Origin: Leisingera sp. M658
Lineage (GTDB): Bacteria > Pseudomonadota > Alphaproteobacteria > Rhodobacterales > Rhodobacteraceae
DNA length: 64,000 nt
Reading direction: 5' to 3'
NCBI RefSeq assembly: GCF_025144145.1
Contig: NZ_CP083547.1
Coordinates: 62,001-126,000, forward strand
In this document: in pieces, positions 1-9,026 of the stretch
Layout of the letters: each line of letters begins with the position of its first letter
Position numbering within the stretch: the first letter of the stretch is position 1
Made by a program: the position numbers and the translations under genes
Notes under the pieces: model-generated
Database searches by the model: none
The model's input: only the letters and a program-made list of their open reading frames with translations
What the model was told of the DNA's origin: nothing

Positions 1-1
1 C

Positions 2-130
2 CGCATCGGAGCTTGGTATGAGGTCGGTGCCATTGCGCGGGTCTCCTCCTATCCTGGATCAGGTGATATCCTCATCTTAACGCGGGATTACGATCCGGGA
101 AGGGGCGAAATGACGCGAGCGCTAACATAG
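2..130 (+). CDS. C-terminal end of an unidentified protein (partial)
   Basis: An open frame enters from the left edge and reads 42 residues to a TAG at 128-130. It ends 13 bases before the next gene on the same strand, which fits a continuous operon. The visible tail is mixed hydrophobic and charged with no motif I recognise. It does not look like the C-terminus of NqrF, although the genes that follow (apbE, nqrM) normally sit behind nqrF. The short length means it could be a chance open frame. Confidence 0.4.
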   Translation, partial: RIGAWYEVGAIARVSSYPGSGDILILTRDYDPGRGEMTRALT

Positions 131-143
131 GCCGGAAAACAAC

Positions 144-332
144 ATGTTCGACACCCTTTATCTGACCCCTGTCACCGGTGCGCTGATCGTATTCCTGGTG
201 GTTGTCTGCGGCCATATGTACCGGCAGACCTGGAAGACCGAAGCGCCGAACGCGCGGCTGCGGGCCTGGTTGTTCGGGGTGCCTGCCGCCTTGGGCCTCT
301 TGGCGCTGGCCTTTGTGCCGCTGAAGTTCTGA
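144..332 (+). CDS. Small membrane protein in the nqr accessory block
   Basis: A 62-residue protein with two hydrophobic segments (about residues 8-24 and 42-60) around a short polar, basic stretch that contains RQTWKTEAP. This is the shape of a two-helix inner-membrane protein. A GGAA lies about 8 bases before the ATG. It sits 70 bases upstream of apbE on the same strand and so probably belongs to that transcript. I do not recognise the family. The link to Na+-NQR assembly is inferred only from position. Confidence 0.6.
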   Translation: MFDTLYLTPVTGALIVFLVVVCGHMYRQTWKTEAPNARLRAWLFGVPAALGLLALAFVPLKF

Positions 333-402
333 TCCCTGGGGCGCCAAATTTGACTCTGGCGCGGGGCGGGGGCATAGCAGCGCCAGTTTTGCCGACGGAG
401 AT

Positions 403-1443
403 TTGCCGATGCCCAGAAGGTTCTTGTTTGCCCTGATCCTGCCTGCGGTGCTGGCGGTGTCCGGCTGCTGGTTCGAAAACGCGCCGGAAGAAGTGCGGCT
501 GTCGGGTGAAACCATGGGCACCACCTACAGTGTGATTGCGATTGGCGGGGATCTGGAGCAGGCGGCCCTGGCCACCGCCGTGGAAGGCACGCTGGCAACG
601 GTCAACGCCAAGATGTCGAACTGGGATCCGGCGTCTGAGGTCTCCACCTTCTCGGCCGCGCGCAGCACCGCGCCGGTGCGGGTGTCGCCAGAATTTGCCC
701 ATGTGCTGGCTGCGGCCAGTGATGTGCATAAAAAATCAGGCGGCAAGTTCGACGTGACTTTGGGGCCGCTGATCGAGCTGTGGGGCTTCGGCCCGCGTCA
801 GCCCGAGGATCCGGTGCCCTCCGATGTCGCTATTGCCAAGGCACTGGAGGGCGTCGGCCAGGCCCGGCTGCTGACTTTGGACGCCGGGGCCGGCACGCTG
901 AAGAAATCCGCGCCGGAGACCGGTATCAACCTGTCGGCCATCGCCAAGGGATACGGTGTTGATGCGGTGGCGGCTGCGCTGAAGAGCTTCGGTGTTGAAC
1001 ACTATATGGTGGAAATCGGCGGCGATCTGGTGACCAAGGGTGAAAACGCCAAAGGCGAGGCCTGGCGCATTGGTATCGAGAAACCCGATGCGGCGGCGCA
1101 GACGGTGCAACTGATTGTGCCGGTCAGCAATCTGGGGCTGGCGACATCCGGTGATTACCGCAATTATTTCGAGCATGAGGGCAAGCGCTATTCCCATATC
1201 CTCGACCCTGTGGCGGGGCGGCCGGTGACGCACAGCACGACCTCGGTCACAGTGATTGCGGAAAACGCCATGCTGGCGGATGCCTGGGCCACCGCGATGC
1301 TGGTTCTGGGCCGTGAAAACGGGCTGAAGCTTGCGGAGGAGCATAAACTTGCCGTGTTTTTCATTGATCGGGACGTGCAAGCCGGTGCGGATGCCTATAT
1401 GACCACTGCCAGCAGCGCATTTGAGGCGCTGACCGGAAACTGA
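403..1443 (+). CDS. apbE: FAD:protein FMN transferase, lipoprotein (ApbE)
   Basis: A 346-residue ApbE-family flavin transferase. These Mg-dependent enzymes attach FMN from FAD to threonine residues of partner proteins such as NqrB and NqrC in the periplasm. The N-terminus is a lipoprotein signal with lipobox LAVSGC, so Cys22 is the likely lipidated residue. Family motifs are visible: GETMGTTYSV near residue 36, LSAIAKGYGVD near 178, GGDLVTKG near 206, and HILDPVAGRPV near 265. The gene directly downstream is nqrM, which supports a role in maturing Na+-translocating NADH:quinone reductase rather than NosR or RnfG. The family is clear; the target protein is inferred. Confidence 0.93.
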   Translation: MPMPRRFLFALILPAVLAVSGCWFENAPEEVRLSGETMGTTYSVIAIGGDLEQAALATAVEGTLATVNAKMSNWDPASEVSTFSAARSTAPVRVSPEFAHVLAAASDVHKKSGGKFDVTLGPLIELWGFGPRQPEDPVPSDVAIAKALEGVGQARLLTLDAGAGTLKKSAPETGINLSAIAKGYGVDAVAAALKSFGVEHYMVEIGGDLVTKGENAKGEAWRIGIEKPDAAAQTVQLIVPVSNLGLATSGDYRNYFEHEGKRYSHILDPVAGRPVTHSTTSVTVIAENAMLADAWATAMLVLGRENGLKLAEEHKLAVFFIDRDVQAGADAYMTTASSAFEALTGN

Positions 1444-1478
1444 AGCCGCGCACCAAGCCATCCTGCGAGGGACCACAT

Positions 1479-1718
1479 ATGAGCACTTTTCTTCTGGCCT
1501 TCATCCTGCTGCTGATCGTCACCCTGGGCATGTCGCTGGGCGTGATCCTGATGGGCAAGAAGATCAAGGGCAGTTGCGGCGGGCTGAATGCGATCTCGGG
1601 CGCCGACAAATGCGTGGTCTGCTCGAAAGACATCGACCCCGACAGCCCGCTGCGCGACAAGCTGCAGTGCAAGCGCGCCCGGCAGATGGTTGAGCAGATG
1701 CAGCAGGAACAGGCCTGA
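1479..1718 (+). CDS. nqrM: Na+-NQR maturation protein NqrM (DUF539)
   Basis: A 79-residue protein with one N-terminal membrane helix (about residues 4-25) followed by a cysteine-rich tail: Cys33, Cys45, Cys48 (CVVC) and Cys64. This layout is that of NqrM, which is needed to build the Fe centre between NqrD and NqrE. The SD-like GCGAGGGAC precedes the ATG, 35 bases after apbE. Together with apbE this marks the 3' end of an nqr locus lying outside the window to the left. Confidence 0.93.
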   Translation: MSTFLLAFILLLIVTLGMSLGVILMGKKIKGSCGGLNAISGADKCVVCSKDIDPDSPLRDKLQCKRARQMVEQMQQEQA

Positions 1719-1777
1719 TACCGCTCGCGGCCCAGCCTGCGCTGAACCTGTCCTGCACCGGAACTGAATGCCTGACC

Positions 1778-3190
1778 TTACTCAGCCTTTGCTGACAATG
1801 CTGCGGCTGCGCTGGCCGGGGTTTGATCCGGTGCCCAGCCCTTGCCCAGTGAAATCTGCAACCCGGCCCAGGCCAGTGCCAGATCACGGCGGGCGGAGAT
1901 CAGGTTCAGCTCGTTGTCGCGCAGCGCTTCTTCGGTGTTGAGCAGGTCGAACAAGGTGATTTCGCTGGCGGTGAAGGTTTCGCGCGCCAGATCAGCAACT
2001 TTGGTGCCCAGATTGACCGCCCGGACCTGCGCCGCAGTGCGCTGGCGGGCGGCGCGCAGCGCGCTTTGCTGGGACTGGACCTCTTCTACGGCGCCGCGCA
2101 CGGCTGCGCGGTAATCGTACTCCGTCGCCTTGGCCTCGGCGATGGCCCGTTTGTGGAAGGCACGCAGCACAGGACGGTTGAACAGCGGGAAATTCAGGCT
2201 CGGACCGATCGAGTAAAGATCGGGCACATGCCGGACAGCCTGCACCGAGCCGGTAATTTCCAGAGACGGGTACAATTCCGCCTCGGTGACGCCGATATCC
2301 GCGGTGGCACTGCGCAGCTGGGCCTCGGCCAGCAGGATGTCAGGGCGGTTGCGCAGCAGGCTGGCGGGCACGCCCAGCTCCGGCTTGGTCGCCGGGTAGG
2401 GCTGGCTGTAGCTGCCCTTCATCATCGCAAAAACTTCGGACGCGTCGCGGTCCAGCAGGGTGGCCAGGGCAAACACCGAGGATTCGTAGCTGGCAATAAA
2501 GCCGGGCAGGTCCGCCTTGGCACTGGCGACCTGCAACTTGGTGCGTTCCACATCCAGCGCCAGCACGGCGCGGGCTTCCTGCAGTTCGACCACGGTTCCC
2601 AGTATCTGTTCGCGCAGGCGGATCGTCTTGCGGGTGACAGCTGCGCCGCGCTGGAAAAAGCGGGCCTGGATATAGGTGCGGGTGATCGCATCGGTGATTG
2701 CCAGCCGGGTGGTGGCCATCTGGTAAAACTGCGCGTCCCGGTCGGCGACGGCGCGTTCAGAGCGGCGTTCGAATTCGCCGAACAGATCAAAAACGTAGGT
2801 TGCGCCGACCTCGGCGATATCCTGGCTGGAGGAATTGTTCTGGGATTCGCGGCGCGAAAAGATTGAACTGCCTTCCAGGCTGCCGCTGACCTGCTGCGGC
2901 CGGCCGCTGCCGCGGCGCAGGGCTTCGGCGGCTTTCAGGCGTTCGCGGGCGGCCTTGATGCCAAGGTTTTGCGCCAGGCCTGCGTCAACCATGCGGTTCA
3001 GCGTGGCATCGTTCAGCCCCTGCCACCAGGTCTCAGCCGCGCCCTGCGCGGTCGCATAGCTGCGGGATTGGTAATAGGCTGCCGGCACCGCAAAGTCCGG
3101 GCGCTGGTAGTCCACGCCAACAACGGTGCAGCTGCACAGGATGGTCCCGGCCAGCAGCACACAACGGGCTGTCCACTTGGATCTGCTCAT
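1778..3190 (-). CDS. Outer-membrane efflux lipoprotein (TolC/NodT family)
   Basis: A 470-residue NodT-type outer-membrane factor of an RND efflux system. It has a signal peptide with a lipobox ending at Cys21, then VGVDYQRPDF, the usual opening of this family, and two OEP repeats of long amphipathic helices rich in Ala, Leu, Glu and Arg. Such proteins form the trimeric outer-membrane channel for an inner-membrane pump and a periplasmic adaptor. Neither partner lies next to it here: the gene stands alone between convergent nqrM and a divergent aldehyde dehydrogenase. It may serve a pump encoded elsewhere. Confidence 0.9.
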   Translation of the reverse strand: MSRSKWTARCVLLAGTILCSCTVVGVDYQRPDFAVPAAYYQSRSYATAQGAAETWWQGLNDATLNRMVDAGLAQNLGIKAARERLKAAEALRRGSGRPQQVSGSLEGSSIFSRRESQNNSSSQDIAEVGATYVFDLFGEFERRSERAVADRDAQFYQMATTRLAITDAITRTYIQARFFQRGAAVTRKTIRLREQILGTVVELQEARAVLALDVERTKLQVASAKADLPGFIASYESSVFALATLLDRDASEVFAMMKGSYSQPYPATKPELGVPASLLRNRPDILLAEAQLRSATADIGVTEAELYPSLEITGSVQAVRHVPDLYSIGPSLNFPLFNRPVLRAFHKRAIAEAKATEYDYRAAVRGAVEEVQSQQSALRAARQRTAAQVRAVNLGTKVADLARETFTASEITLFDLLNTEEALRDNELNLISARRDLALAWAGLQISLGKGWAPDQTPASAAAALSAKAE

Positions 3191-3578
3191 GACTTGCCTC
3201 TAGACGCCCGGTCTTTTTGGTGCGGGCTTTCGAAAAACCTAAACCGGGCCGCACGGGCCGCGAACAGATTCCTGCCGCAATCGGCGTCTTTGTCGTGCAC
3301 TGATGCGCGCAGCCCACAGCCGGGATGTTTCGTAAAAAGCATCAATCCTGCCGTTTTTGCTGCACCGGAGCGGCAGCAAGCCGGTCATTCTCCGGTGTCA
3401 GATCGCGCAGCCCGGGAGGGCTGGAAGAGTTTACAGCAGGGTTATCCCTGCGCTTGACGGCGGCAGGGCCCCCGTCCACTGTTTCTGAAACGGCTGAGGT
3501 GCGTCCGGTGCCGGCGCATCTGCCCCGGCTCCTTGAGATTCTGAACCGAAATCACCACGCAAAAGTGAGACTGACCTG
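3191..3578. other. Divergent intergenic region, no gene seen
   Basis: A 388-base gap between the divergent efflux lipoprotein and aldehyde dehydrogenase genes. The short open frames inside it overlap each other on both strands, lack ribosome binding sites and show no recognisable protein. It presumably holds both promoters; I see no clear operator palindrome. Confidence 0.5.
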
Positions 3579-5000
3579 ATGGACCTGCAAAAATTCTATA
3601 TCGGCGGCGCCTGGGTGACACCGCATTCCAGCCGCGAGTTCCCGGTTCTGAACCCGGCGACCGAGGGCCGGATCGGGACAATAATCCTGGGCGACGAAGT
3701 GGATGTGAACGCCGCGGTTGCTGCGGCCAAGGCGGCATTTGAGAGCTTTTCGCAAACGTCGCGCGATGAGCGGATTGCGCTTTTGGAGCGGTTGCTGGAG
3801 ATCAGCAACGCGCGCCGCGAGGAGATGGCACAGGCATTGAGCGCGGAAATGGGCGCGCCGATTTCGATGGCGCGCGACGCCCAGGCGGATGCAGGTATAG
3901 GCCATCTGGAGGGGATTCTTGCGGCGCTGAAGACCCAGGAGCTGCGCGAAACCCTGCCCAACGGCGATATTCTGGTGCGCGAGCCGATCGGGGTTTGCGG
4001 GCTGATCACGCCGTGGAACTGGCCGGTGAACCAGATCGCGCTGAAGGTGCTGCCGGCGCTTGCGACCGGGGCCACCTGCGTGCTGAAACCGTCAGAGCAC
4101 ACGCCGATGTCGGCAGCGGTCTATGCGCAGATGATCCATGATGCGGGCTATCCGGCGGGGGTGTTCAACCTGATCCATGGCGACGGGCCGACCGTGGGTG
4201 CCGGGCTGTCGCGGCACGTGGACGTTGACATGATGTCTTTCACCGGGTCGACCCGGGCCGGGGTGGCGGTGGCCAAGGACAGCGCCGATACGGTCAAACG
4301 GGTGACGCTGGAACTGGGCGGCAAATCCCCCAATCTGGTCTTTGCCGATGCCGATCTGCAGGAGAAGGTGACGGCTTCGGTGCTGGAGTGCATGTACAAC
4401 ACCGGCCAAAGCTGCGACGCGCCAACCCGGATGCTGGTGGAGCGCAGTTGTTACGATCAGGTGCTGGAGATTGCCAAGGCAGCCGCGGAGGGCCAGGCCG
4501 TGGGCGACCCGAGCCAGGAGGGTGATCACATCGGACCAATGTTTGACCGTATCCAGTACGACCGGGTGCAGGAGATGATCCAGAAAGGCATCGATGAGGG
4601 CGCCACAGTGCTGGCAGGCGGACTGGGCCGTCCCGAAGGGCTGGACAAGGGCTGGTACGTGCGCCCGACGGTTTTTGCCGATGTGTCCAATGAAATGGCG
4701 ATTGCGCAGCAAGAGATCTTTGGCCCGGTCTTGGTGATCATCCCGTTTGAGGATGAAGAAGACGCCATCCGCATCGCCAATGACACGCCTTATGGGCTGG
4801 CGGCCTATCTGCAGACCGGCGATCCGGAGCGGGCTGAGCGCGTTGCCGCCCGCCTGCGGGCTGGTGCCGTGCATATCAACGGCGGCGGCTTCAACTACGG
4901 CTCGCCTTTTGGCGGCTACAAACAGTCCGGCAACGGCCGCGAAGGCGGCATGCTGGGGCTGGAGGACTATCAGGAAGTCAAAACCCTGCATTTCGGCTAA
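3579..5000 (+). CDS. Aldehyde dehydrogenase (NAD(P)+)
   Basis: A 473-residue aldehyde dehydrogenase that oxidises an aldehyde to the acid. Visible landmarks are the Rossmann-side PWNWPVNQ (about residue 145), FTGSTRAG (about 221), the general-base motif LELGGKSPN with Glu near 244, and the nucleophile motif NTGQSCDAPTR with Cys near 278. The C-terminal GGYKQSGNGREGG is also typical. GQSC followed by DAPTR resembles the aldehyde dehydrogenases annotated in aromatic and amine catabolism, but the substrate cannot be read from sequence. A hairpin follows the stop, and the hydantoinase operon begins 262 bases downstream. Confidence 0.93.
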   Translation: MDLQKFYIGGAWVTPHSSREFPVLNPATEGRIGTIILGDEVDVNAAVAAAKAAFESFSQTSRDERIALLERLLEISNARREEMAQALSAEMGAPISMARDAQADAGIGHLEGILAALKTQELRETLPNGDILVREPIGVCGLITPWNWPVNQIALKVLPALATGATCVLKPSEHTPMSAAVYAQMIHDAGYPAGVFNLIHGDGPTVGAGLSRHVDVDMMSFTGSTRAGVAVAKDSADTVKRVTLELGGKSPNLVFADADLQEKVTASVLECMYNTGQSCDAPTRMLVERSCYDQVLEIAKAAAEGQAVGDPSQEGDHIGPMFDRIQYDRVQEMIQKGIDEGATVLAGGLGRPEGLDKGWYVRPTVFADVSNEMAIAQQEIFGPVLVIIPFEDEEDAIRIANDTPYGLAAYLQTGDPERAERVAARLRAGAVHINGGGFNYGSPFGGYKQSGNGREGGMLGLEDYQEVKTLHFG

Positions 5001-5005
5001 GTCTT

Positions 5006-5041
5006 TTCCCCTTCCGGCTGCATCTGCTGCCGGGAGGGGAA
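5006..5041 (+). terminator. Strong hairpin after the aldehyde dehydrogenase gene
   Basis: Thirteen paired bases (one G-U) close a 10-base loop, starting 6 bases after the stop codon. There is no clear T-run after it on the plus strand, so it may stabilise the mRNA end or act as a weak terminator. Confidence 0.5.
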
Positions 5042-5262
5042 GGCCGCTGCCTGTGGGTTTTGCGGCGCAATCAGACAATTTTCATGTCGCAATCCGCCAA
5101 GCTGCCCGAGGGGCCGCACCGCAGGATACAAGCATGAAGTACACATTCATTCCCAAACGCATGGATCGCCGCGCAACCGGATGCAATCTGGCCGCCGCCT
5201 GAAGCCTGTCAGCCCTGACCGGGCGTTGGACGGATCCCTAAAGGCAGACTTTGGAATGAAAC

Positions 5263-7362
5263 ATGATAGCCTCAAACACGCTGCGCCTTGCCATTGATAT
5301 AGGCGGCACATTTACCGACACCGTGCTGGTGGCGGGGGATGACACTATCCTGGCCTCCGCCAAAACCCTGACCACCCATCAAAACCCGGCAGACGGCGCC
5401 ATGGAAGGTGCCGCGCGGGTGACGGCGCAATTGGGGTGGTCCCTGGGCGAGGTGACTGGCTTCATCCATGGCACCACGCTGGCCACCAATGCGCTGATCG
5501 AACGGCGCGGGGCGACGGTGGCAACGGTGACCACCGAGGGGTTCCGGGACATTCTGGAAATCGCCTATGAGCGGCGCTATTCGCAGTATGACATCAATCT
5601 GGAAAAGCCCGATCTGCTGGTGCCGCGGGAACGCTCACTGACCATCCGGGAACGGATGTCTGCGACAGGCGAAGTGCTGATTGGCATGGAGGACAGCGCG
5701 GTCGAGGCGCTGATTGCCGAGCTGGACGCCAGCGGCGCTGATGCAGTGGCGGTCTGCTTGATGCATTCTTATGCCAACCCTGATCATGAGCGCTGGCTGC
5801 GGGACATTCTGGCTGAGCGCCGTCCGGGGCTGATGGTGTCGATCTCGTCTGAGGTCAGCCCCGAAGCGCGGGAATTCGACCGGCTTTGCACCACGGTGGC
5901 AAATGCCTATATCCAGCCGCTGATGGAGACTTACCTCGCGCGCTTTGCCGAACGGTTTGCAGCGGAAGGCGTCACTTGCCCGATCCTGATGATGACCGCC
6001 GGCGGCGGCATGTGCACCATCCAGACCGCGGCGCGTTTCCCGGTCCGGCTGGTGGAGAGCGGACCCGCCGGCGGTGCAATCCTTGCCGCCCGTATCGCGG
6101 CACAGGCTGGACTGGATCAGGTCTTATCGTTTGACGTCGGCGGCACCACCGCCAAGCTGTGCCTGATTGATAACGCCCGCCCGCAAACCTCGCGCCAGTT
6201 TGAAATCGCCCGCGCGGCGCGGTTCATCAAGGGGTCGGGGATGCCAGTGCGCATCCCGGTGATCGAGATGATCGAGATTGGTGCGGGCGGCGGCTCCATC
6301 GCCGGGGTGGACCGGCTGGGGCGCTTGACGGTGGGGCCGAAATCGGCAGGGTCTGAACCCGGTCCGGTAGCATTCGGGCGCGGTGGGACGGAACCGACGG
6401 TGACCGACAGCGACATTACGCTGGGCTACATCGTGCCGGATACCTTTGCCGAGGGGCATATCAAGATCGACCCGGAAGCCTCGAAGGAGGCGCTGGCGCG
6501 GGTGATCGGTTCACGGCTGGACCTGGACGGCGTTGGCGCCGCCGATGGCGTCAGCCGCATTGTTGATGAAAGCATGGCGAGCGCCGGCCGGATGCATGCG
6601 GTGGAGTCGGGCAAGGATCTGGGTCCGCGCACCATGATTGCCTTTGGTGGCAACGGTCCGCTGCATGCAAGCCGGGTGGCGCGCTCTGCCGGGGTGTCGC
6701 GCATCGTGATCCCTCCGAACCCGGGTGTCGGCTCAGCTGTAGGATTCCTGTTCGCGCCGGTTTCCTTTGAGATCGTGCGGTCGCGCTATTCGCTGCTGGA
6801 AACCATGGATACGGGGCAAATCAACAGCCTGTTCGCCCAGATGATCGACGAGGCGAAATCGGTGGTGGCGCAGGGCGCGGGCGACGCTGCGACAGAGGTC
6901 CGGCGCACCGCCTTCATGCGCTACAGCGGGCAGGGGCATGAGATTGAGATCACCCTGCCGGACCGCGATTTGACAGCAGAGGATCTGGAGCCTCTGACGG
7001 CGGCTTTTGAGACCGAGTACGCCAAGCAGTTCTCCCGCCCGGTGCCGGGAATGAAGATCGAGATCCTGAACTGGGCGGTGCGGGTGGCCACGCCGGATGT
7101 TGCGGTCACTGTGGTGCCGGAGAAACCGGAGCTGCGGACCGTCACCCCGGCTGCGCACCGGCCCATCATCTGCGATCTGGATGGACGTGAAAAGCAGGCG
7201 GCATTTGTGCCGCGGGATAGTTTGAAACCCGGCAGCCGTATCTGCGGCCCGGCGCTGATCACCGAGCCGCAAACCACCACGCTGGTCTCGGCAGATTTCT
7301 CGGCCCATGTGGATGCAATTGGTAACCTTGTCCTGATCCAAGACCAAAAAGGAGACGCATGA
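5263..7362 (+). CDS. hyuA: Hydantoinase/5-oxoprolinase family protein, subunit A
   Basis: A 699-residue HyuA subunit of the ATP-dependent hydantoinase/oxoprolinase family, usual size for the family. It has actin-like ATPase-fold signatures: LAIDIGGTFTDTVL at the N-terminus, HGTTLATNALIERRG near residue 69, GGGMCTIQTA near 248, SFDVGGTTAKLCLI near 290 and FGGNGPLHA near 464. Members hydrolyse hydantoins, 5-oxoproline or, with a third subunit, carboxylate acetone or acetophenone. Only A and B subunits are present here, so a hydrolytic role on a cyclic amide is more likely than carboxylation. It is the first gene of a four-gene operon and overlaps hyuB by ATGA. The exact substrate is unknown. 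Confidence 0.93.
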   Translation: MIASNTLRLAIDIGGTFTDTVLVAGDDTILASAKTLTTHQNPADGAMEGAARVTAQLGWSLGEVTGFIHGTTLATNALIERRGATVATVTTEGFRDILEIAYERRYSQYDINLEKPDLLVPRERSLTIRERMSATGEVLIGMEDSAVEALIAELDASGADAVAVCLMHSYANPDHERWLRDILAERRPGLMVSISSEVSPEAREFDRLCTTVANAYIQPLMETYLARFAERFAAEGVTCPILMMTAGGGMCTIQTAARFPVRLVESGPAGGAILAARIAAQAGLDQVLSFDVGGTTAKLCLIDNARPQTSRQFEIARAARFIKGSGMPVRIPVIEMIEIGAGGGSIAGVDRLGRLTVGPKSAGSEPGPVAFGRGGTEPTVTDSDITLGYIVPDTFAEGHIKIDPEASKEALARVIGSRLDLDGVGAADGVSRIVDESMASAGRMHAVESGKDLGPRTMIAFGGNGPLHASRVARSAGVSRIVIPPNPGVGSAVGFLFAPVSFEIVRSRYSLLETMDTGQINSLFAQMIDEAKSVVAQGAGDAATEVRRTAFMRYSGQGHEIEITLPDRDLTAEDLEPLTAAFETEYAKQFSRPVPGMKIEILNWAVRVATPDVAVTVVPEKPELRTVTPAAHRPIICDLDGREKQAAFVPRDSLKPGSRICGPALITEPQTTTLVSADFSAHVDAIGNLVLIQDQKGDA

Positions 7363-9026
7363 TGGCTGCCGATCTTTCGCAGGCCCTCGCGCCGGCCCGC
7401 CTGCAAGTGATGTGGAACCGCCTGCTGGCGGTGGTCGAGGAACAGGGCCAGACCCTGATCCGGGCAGCCTTTTCACCCATCGTGCGCGAATGCGGCGATA
7501 TCTCTGCCGGGATTTTCGACGCAAAGGGGCAAATGCTGGCCCAGGCTGTGACCGGCACACCGGGCCATATCAACACCATGGCCGAAGCGGTGCTGCACCT
7601 GCGCGAACGCTTCCCGGCTGAGACCATGAAGCCCGGCGACATCTATATGACCAACGATCCCTGGCTGGCCTCAGGGCATCTGAACGACTTCCTTTTGATG
7701 ATGCCCGTCTTCAAGGGGGGCAAGGTGGTGGGCTTCACCTCCTGCACCTCGCATCTGGTGGATCTGGGCGGCCTGGGAATGGGGCCGGAAGGCTCTGACA
7801 TCTATGACGAAGGTCTGCTGATCCCGCCCTGCAAGCTGGTCGAGGAAGGCGCGCCCAACGCGCTGCTGATGGATATCATCCGTGCCAACAGCCGCGAACC
7901 GGTTGCCAATGAGGGCGATATCTATGCGCTGATTGCCTGCTGCGAGGCTGGGGCGGCGCGGCTGGTGAACATGATGGAGGAGTTCCGCATTGATGATCTG
8001 GATGCTTTGGGCGCTTATATCATCGACACTTCCCGCCGCGGCACGCTGGAGGCGATCACCGAAGTGCCCGAGGGCGTCTACAAGAACGTCCTGAAAATGG
8101 ACGGCTACGAGAATGAGCTGGAGCTGCACGCCACGCTGACCGTCTCCAAGACCGGGATGCATGTGGATTTCACCGGCACCTCGGGCTGCTCCGGCAAGGG
8201 TATCAACGTGCCCTTGAACTATGCCACCGCCTATACAGTGTTTGCACTGCGCTGCATTGTGGGGCCGGATATTCCCAACAATGCCGGGTCTTTGGAGCTG
8301 TTCACGGTGGATGGGCCTGCGGGCTGCATCCTGAATGCCCAGCGTCCGGTGCCGGTGGCAATGCGCCATACCCTGGGGCAGGTGACGCCGGATCTGGTGC
8401 TGGGCTGCCTGCATCAGGCGCTGCCCGATCAGGTCCCGGCCGAAGGCGCCAGCTGCATGTTCGACCTGCCGATGCGCCACGCGCCCGAGGTGGCCCGTGA
8501 CGGCGGCCGCGAATTCGCCATTGAGCCGGTCCACAATGGCGGCACCGGTGCGCGGCCCCACGCGGACGGGTTGTCGGCAACAGCCTACCCGTCTGGCGTC
8601 TATGGCAGCCAGGTGGAAATCACCGAGGCGGTTGCCCCGGTCATCATGTGGCGGCGAGAATTGCGTCCCGGCTCCGGCGGCGCTGGCAAATACCGCGGCG
8701 GCCTTGGCCAGCGGATCGAAATGACGGCGTCGAACGGCGCGCCCTTCATTGTGTTCCTGTCGGTGGAGCGGCTGAAGTTCCCGGCGCTTGGCCGGATGGG
8801 CGGACAGCCCGGCGCCCCGGGCCGCATCCGCTTGCGCGATGGCGGCCAGGACATCCCCGGCAAGGGCGAGCTGCGGGTGGAGGCCGGCGACTGCCTGATC
8901 TTTGAAACCCCCGGCGGCGGCGGTTTTGGCAACCCGTCCGAACGCGACCCGGACGCCCTGGCACTGGACCTGAAACGCGGGCTGGTGACCGCGGAAGGCG
9001 CTAGCGCCTATGGAGGTGCCAAATGA
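7359..9026 (+). CDS. hyuB: Hydantoinase family protein, subunit B
   Basis: A 555-residue HyuB subunit, full length for the family. Diagnostic stretches are SPIVRECGDISAGIFD near residue 40, GDIYMTNDPWLASGHLND near 92 (metal-site region with Asp and His), PEGSDIYDEG near 142 and the glycine-rich C-terminus FETPGGGGFGNPSERD. It pairs with the upstream subunit A to form the hydantoinase/oxoprolinase complex. Its start codon overlaps the stop of hyuA (ATGA) behind a GGAG ribosome binding site, and its own stop overlaps the start of the aminotransferase, so the subunits and the transaminase are translationally coupled. Confidence 0.93.
   Translation: MMAADLSQALAPARLQVMWNRLLAVVEEQGQTLIRAAFSPIVRECGDISAGIFDAKGQMLAQAVTGTPGHINTMAEAVLHLRERFPAETMKPGDIYMTNDPWLASGHLNDFLLMMPVFKGGKVVGFTSCTSHLVDLGGLGMGPEGSDIYDEGLLIPPCKLVEEGAPNALLMDIIRANSREPVANEGDIYALIACCEAGAARLVNMMEEFRIDDLDALGAYIIDTSRRGTLEAITEVPEGVYKNVLKMDGYENELELHATLTVSKTGMHVDFTGTSGCSGKGINVPLNYATAYTVFALRCIVGPDIPNNAGSLELFTVDGPAGCILNAQRPVPVAMRHTLGQVTPDLVLGCLHQALPDQVPAEGASCMFDLPMRHAPEVARDGGREFAIEPVHNGGTGARPHADGLSATAYPSGVYGSQVEITEAVAPVIMWRRELRPGSGGAGKYRGGLGQRIEMTASNGAPFIVFLSVERLKFPALGRMGGQPGAPGRIRLRDGGQDIPGKGELRVEAGDCLIFETPGGGGFGNPSERDPDALALDLKRGLVTAEGASAYGGAK

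Noticed and set aside
2066-2866. A long plus-strand open frame opposite the efflux lipoprotein gene
   Set aside because: It mirrors the real minus-strand gene, has no ribosome binding site and its translation is Gly/Arg/Gln-rich without any family pattern.
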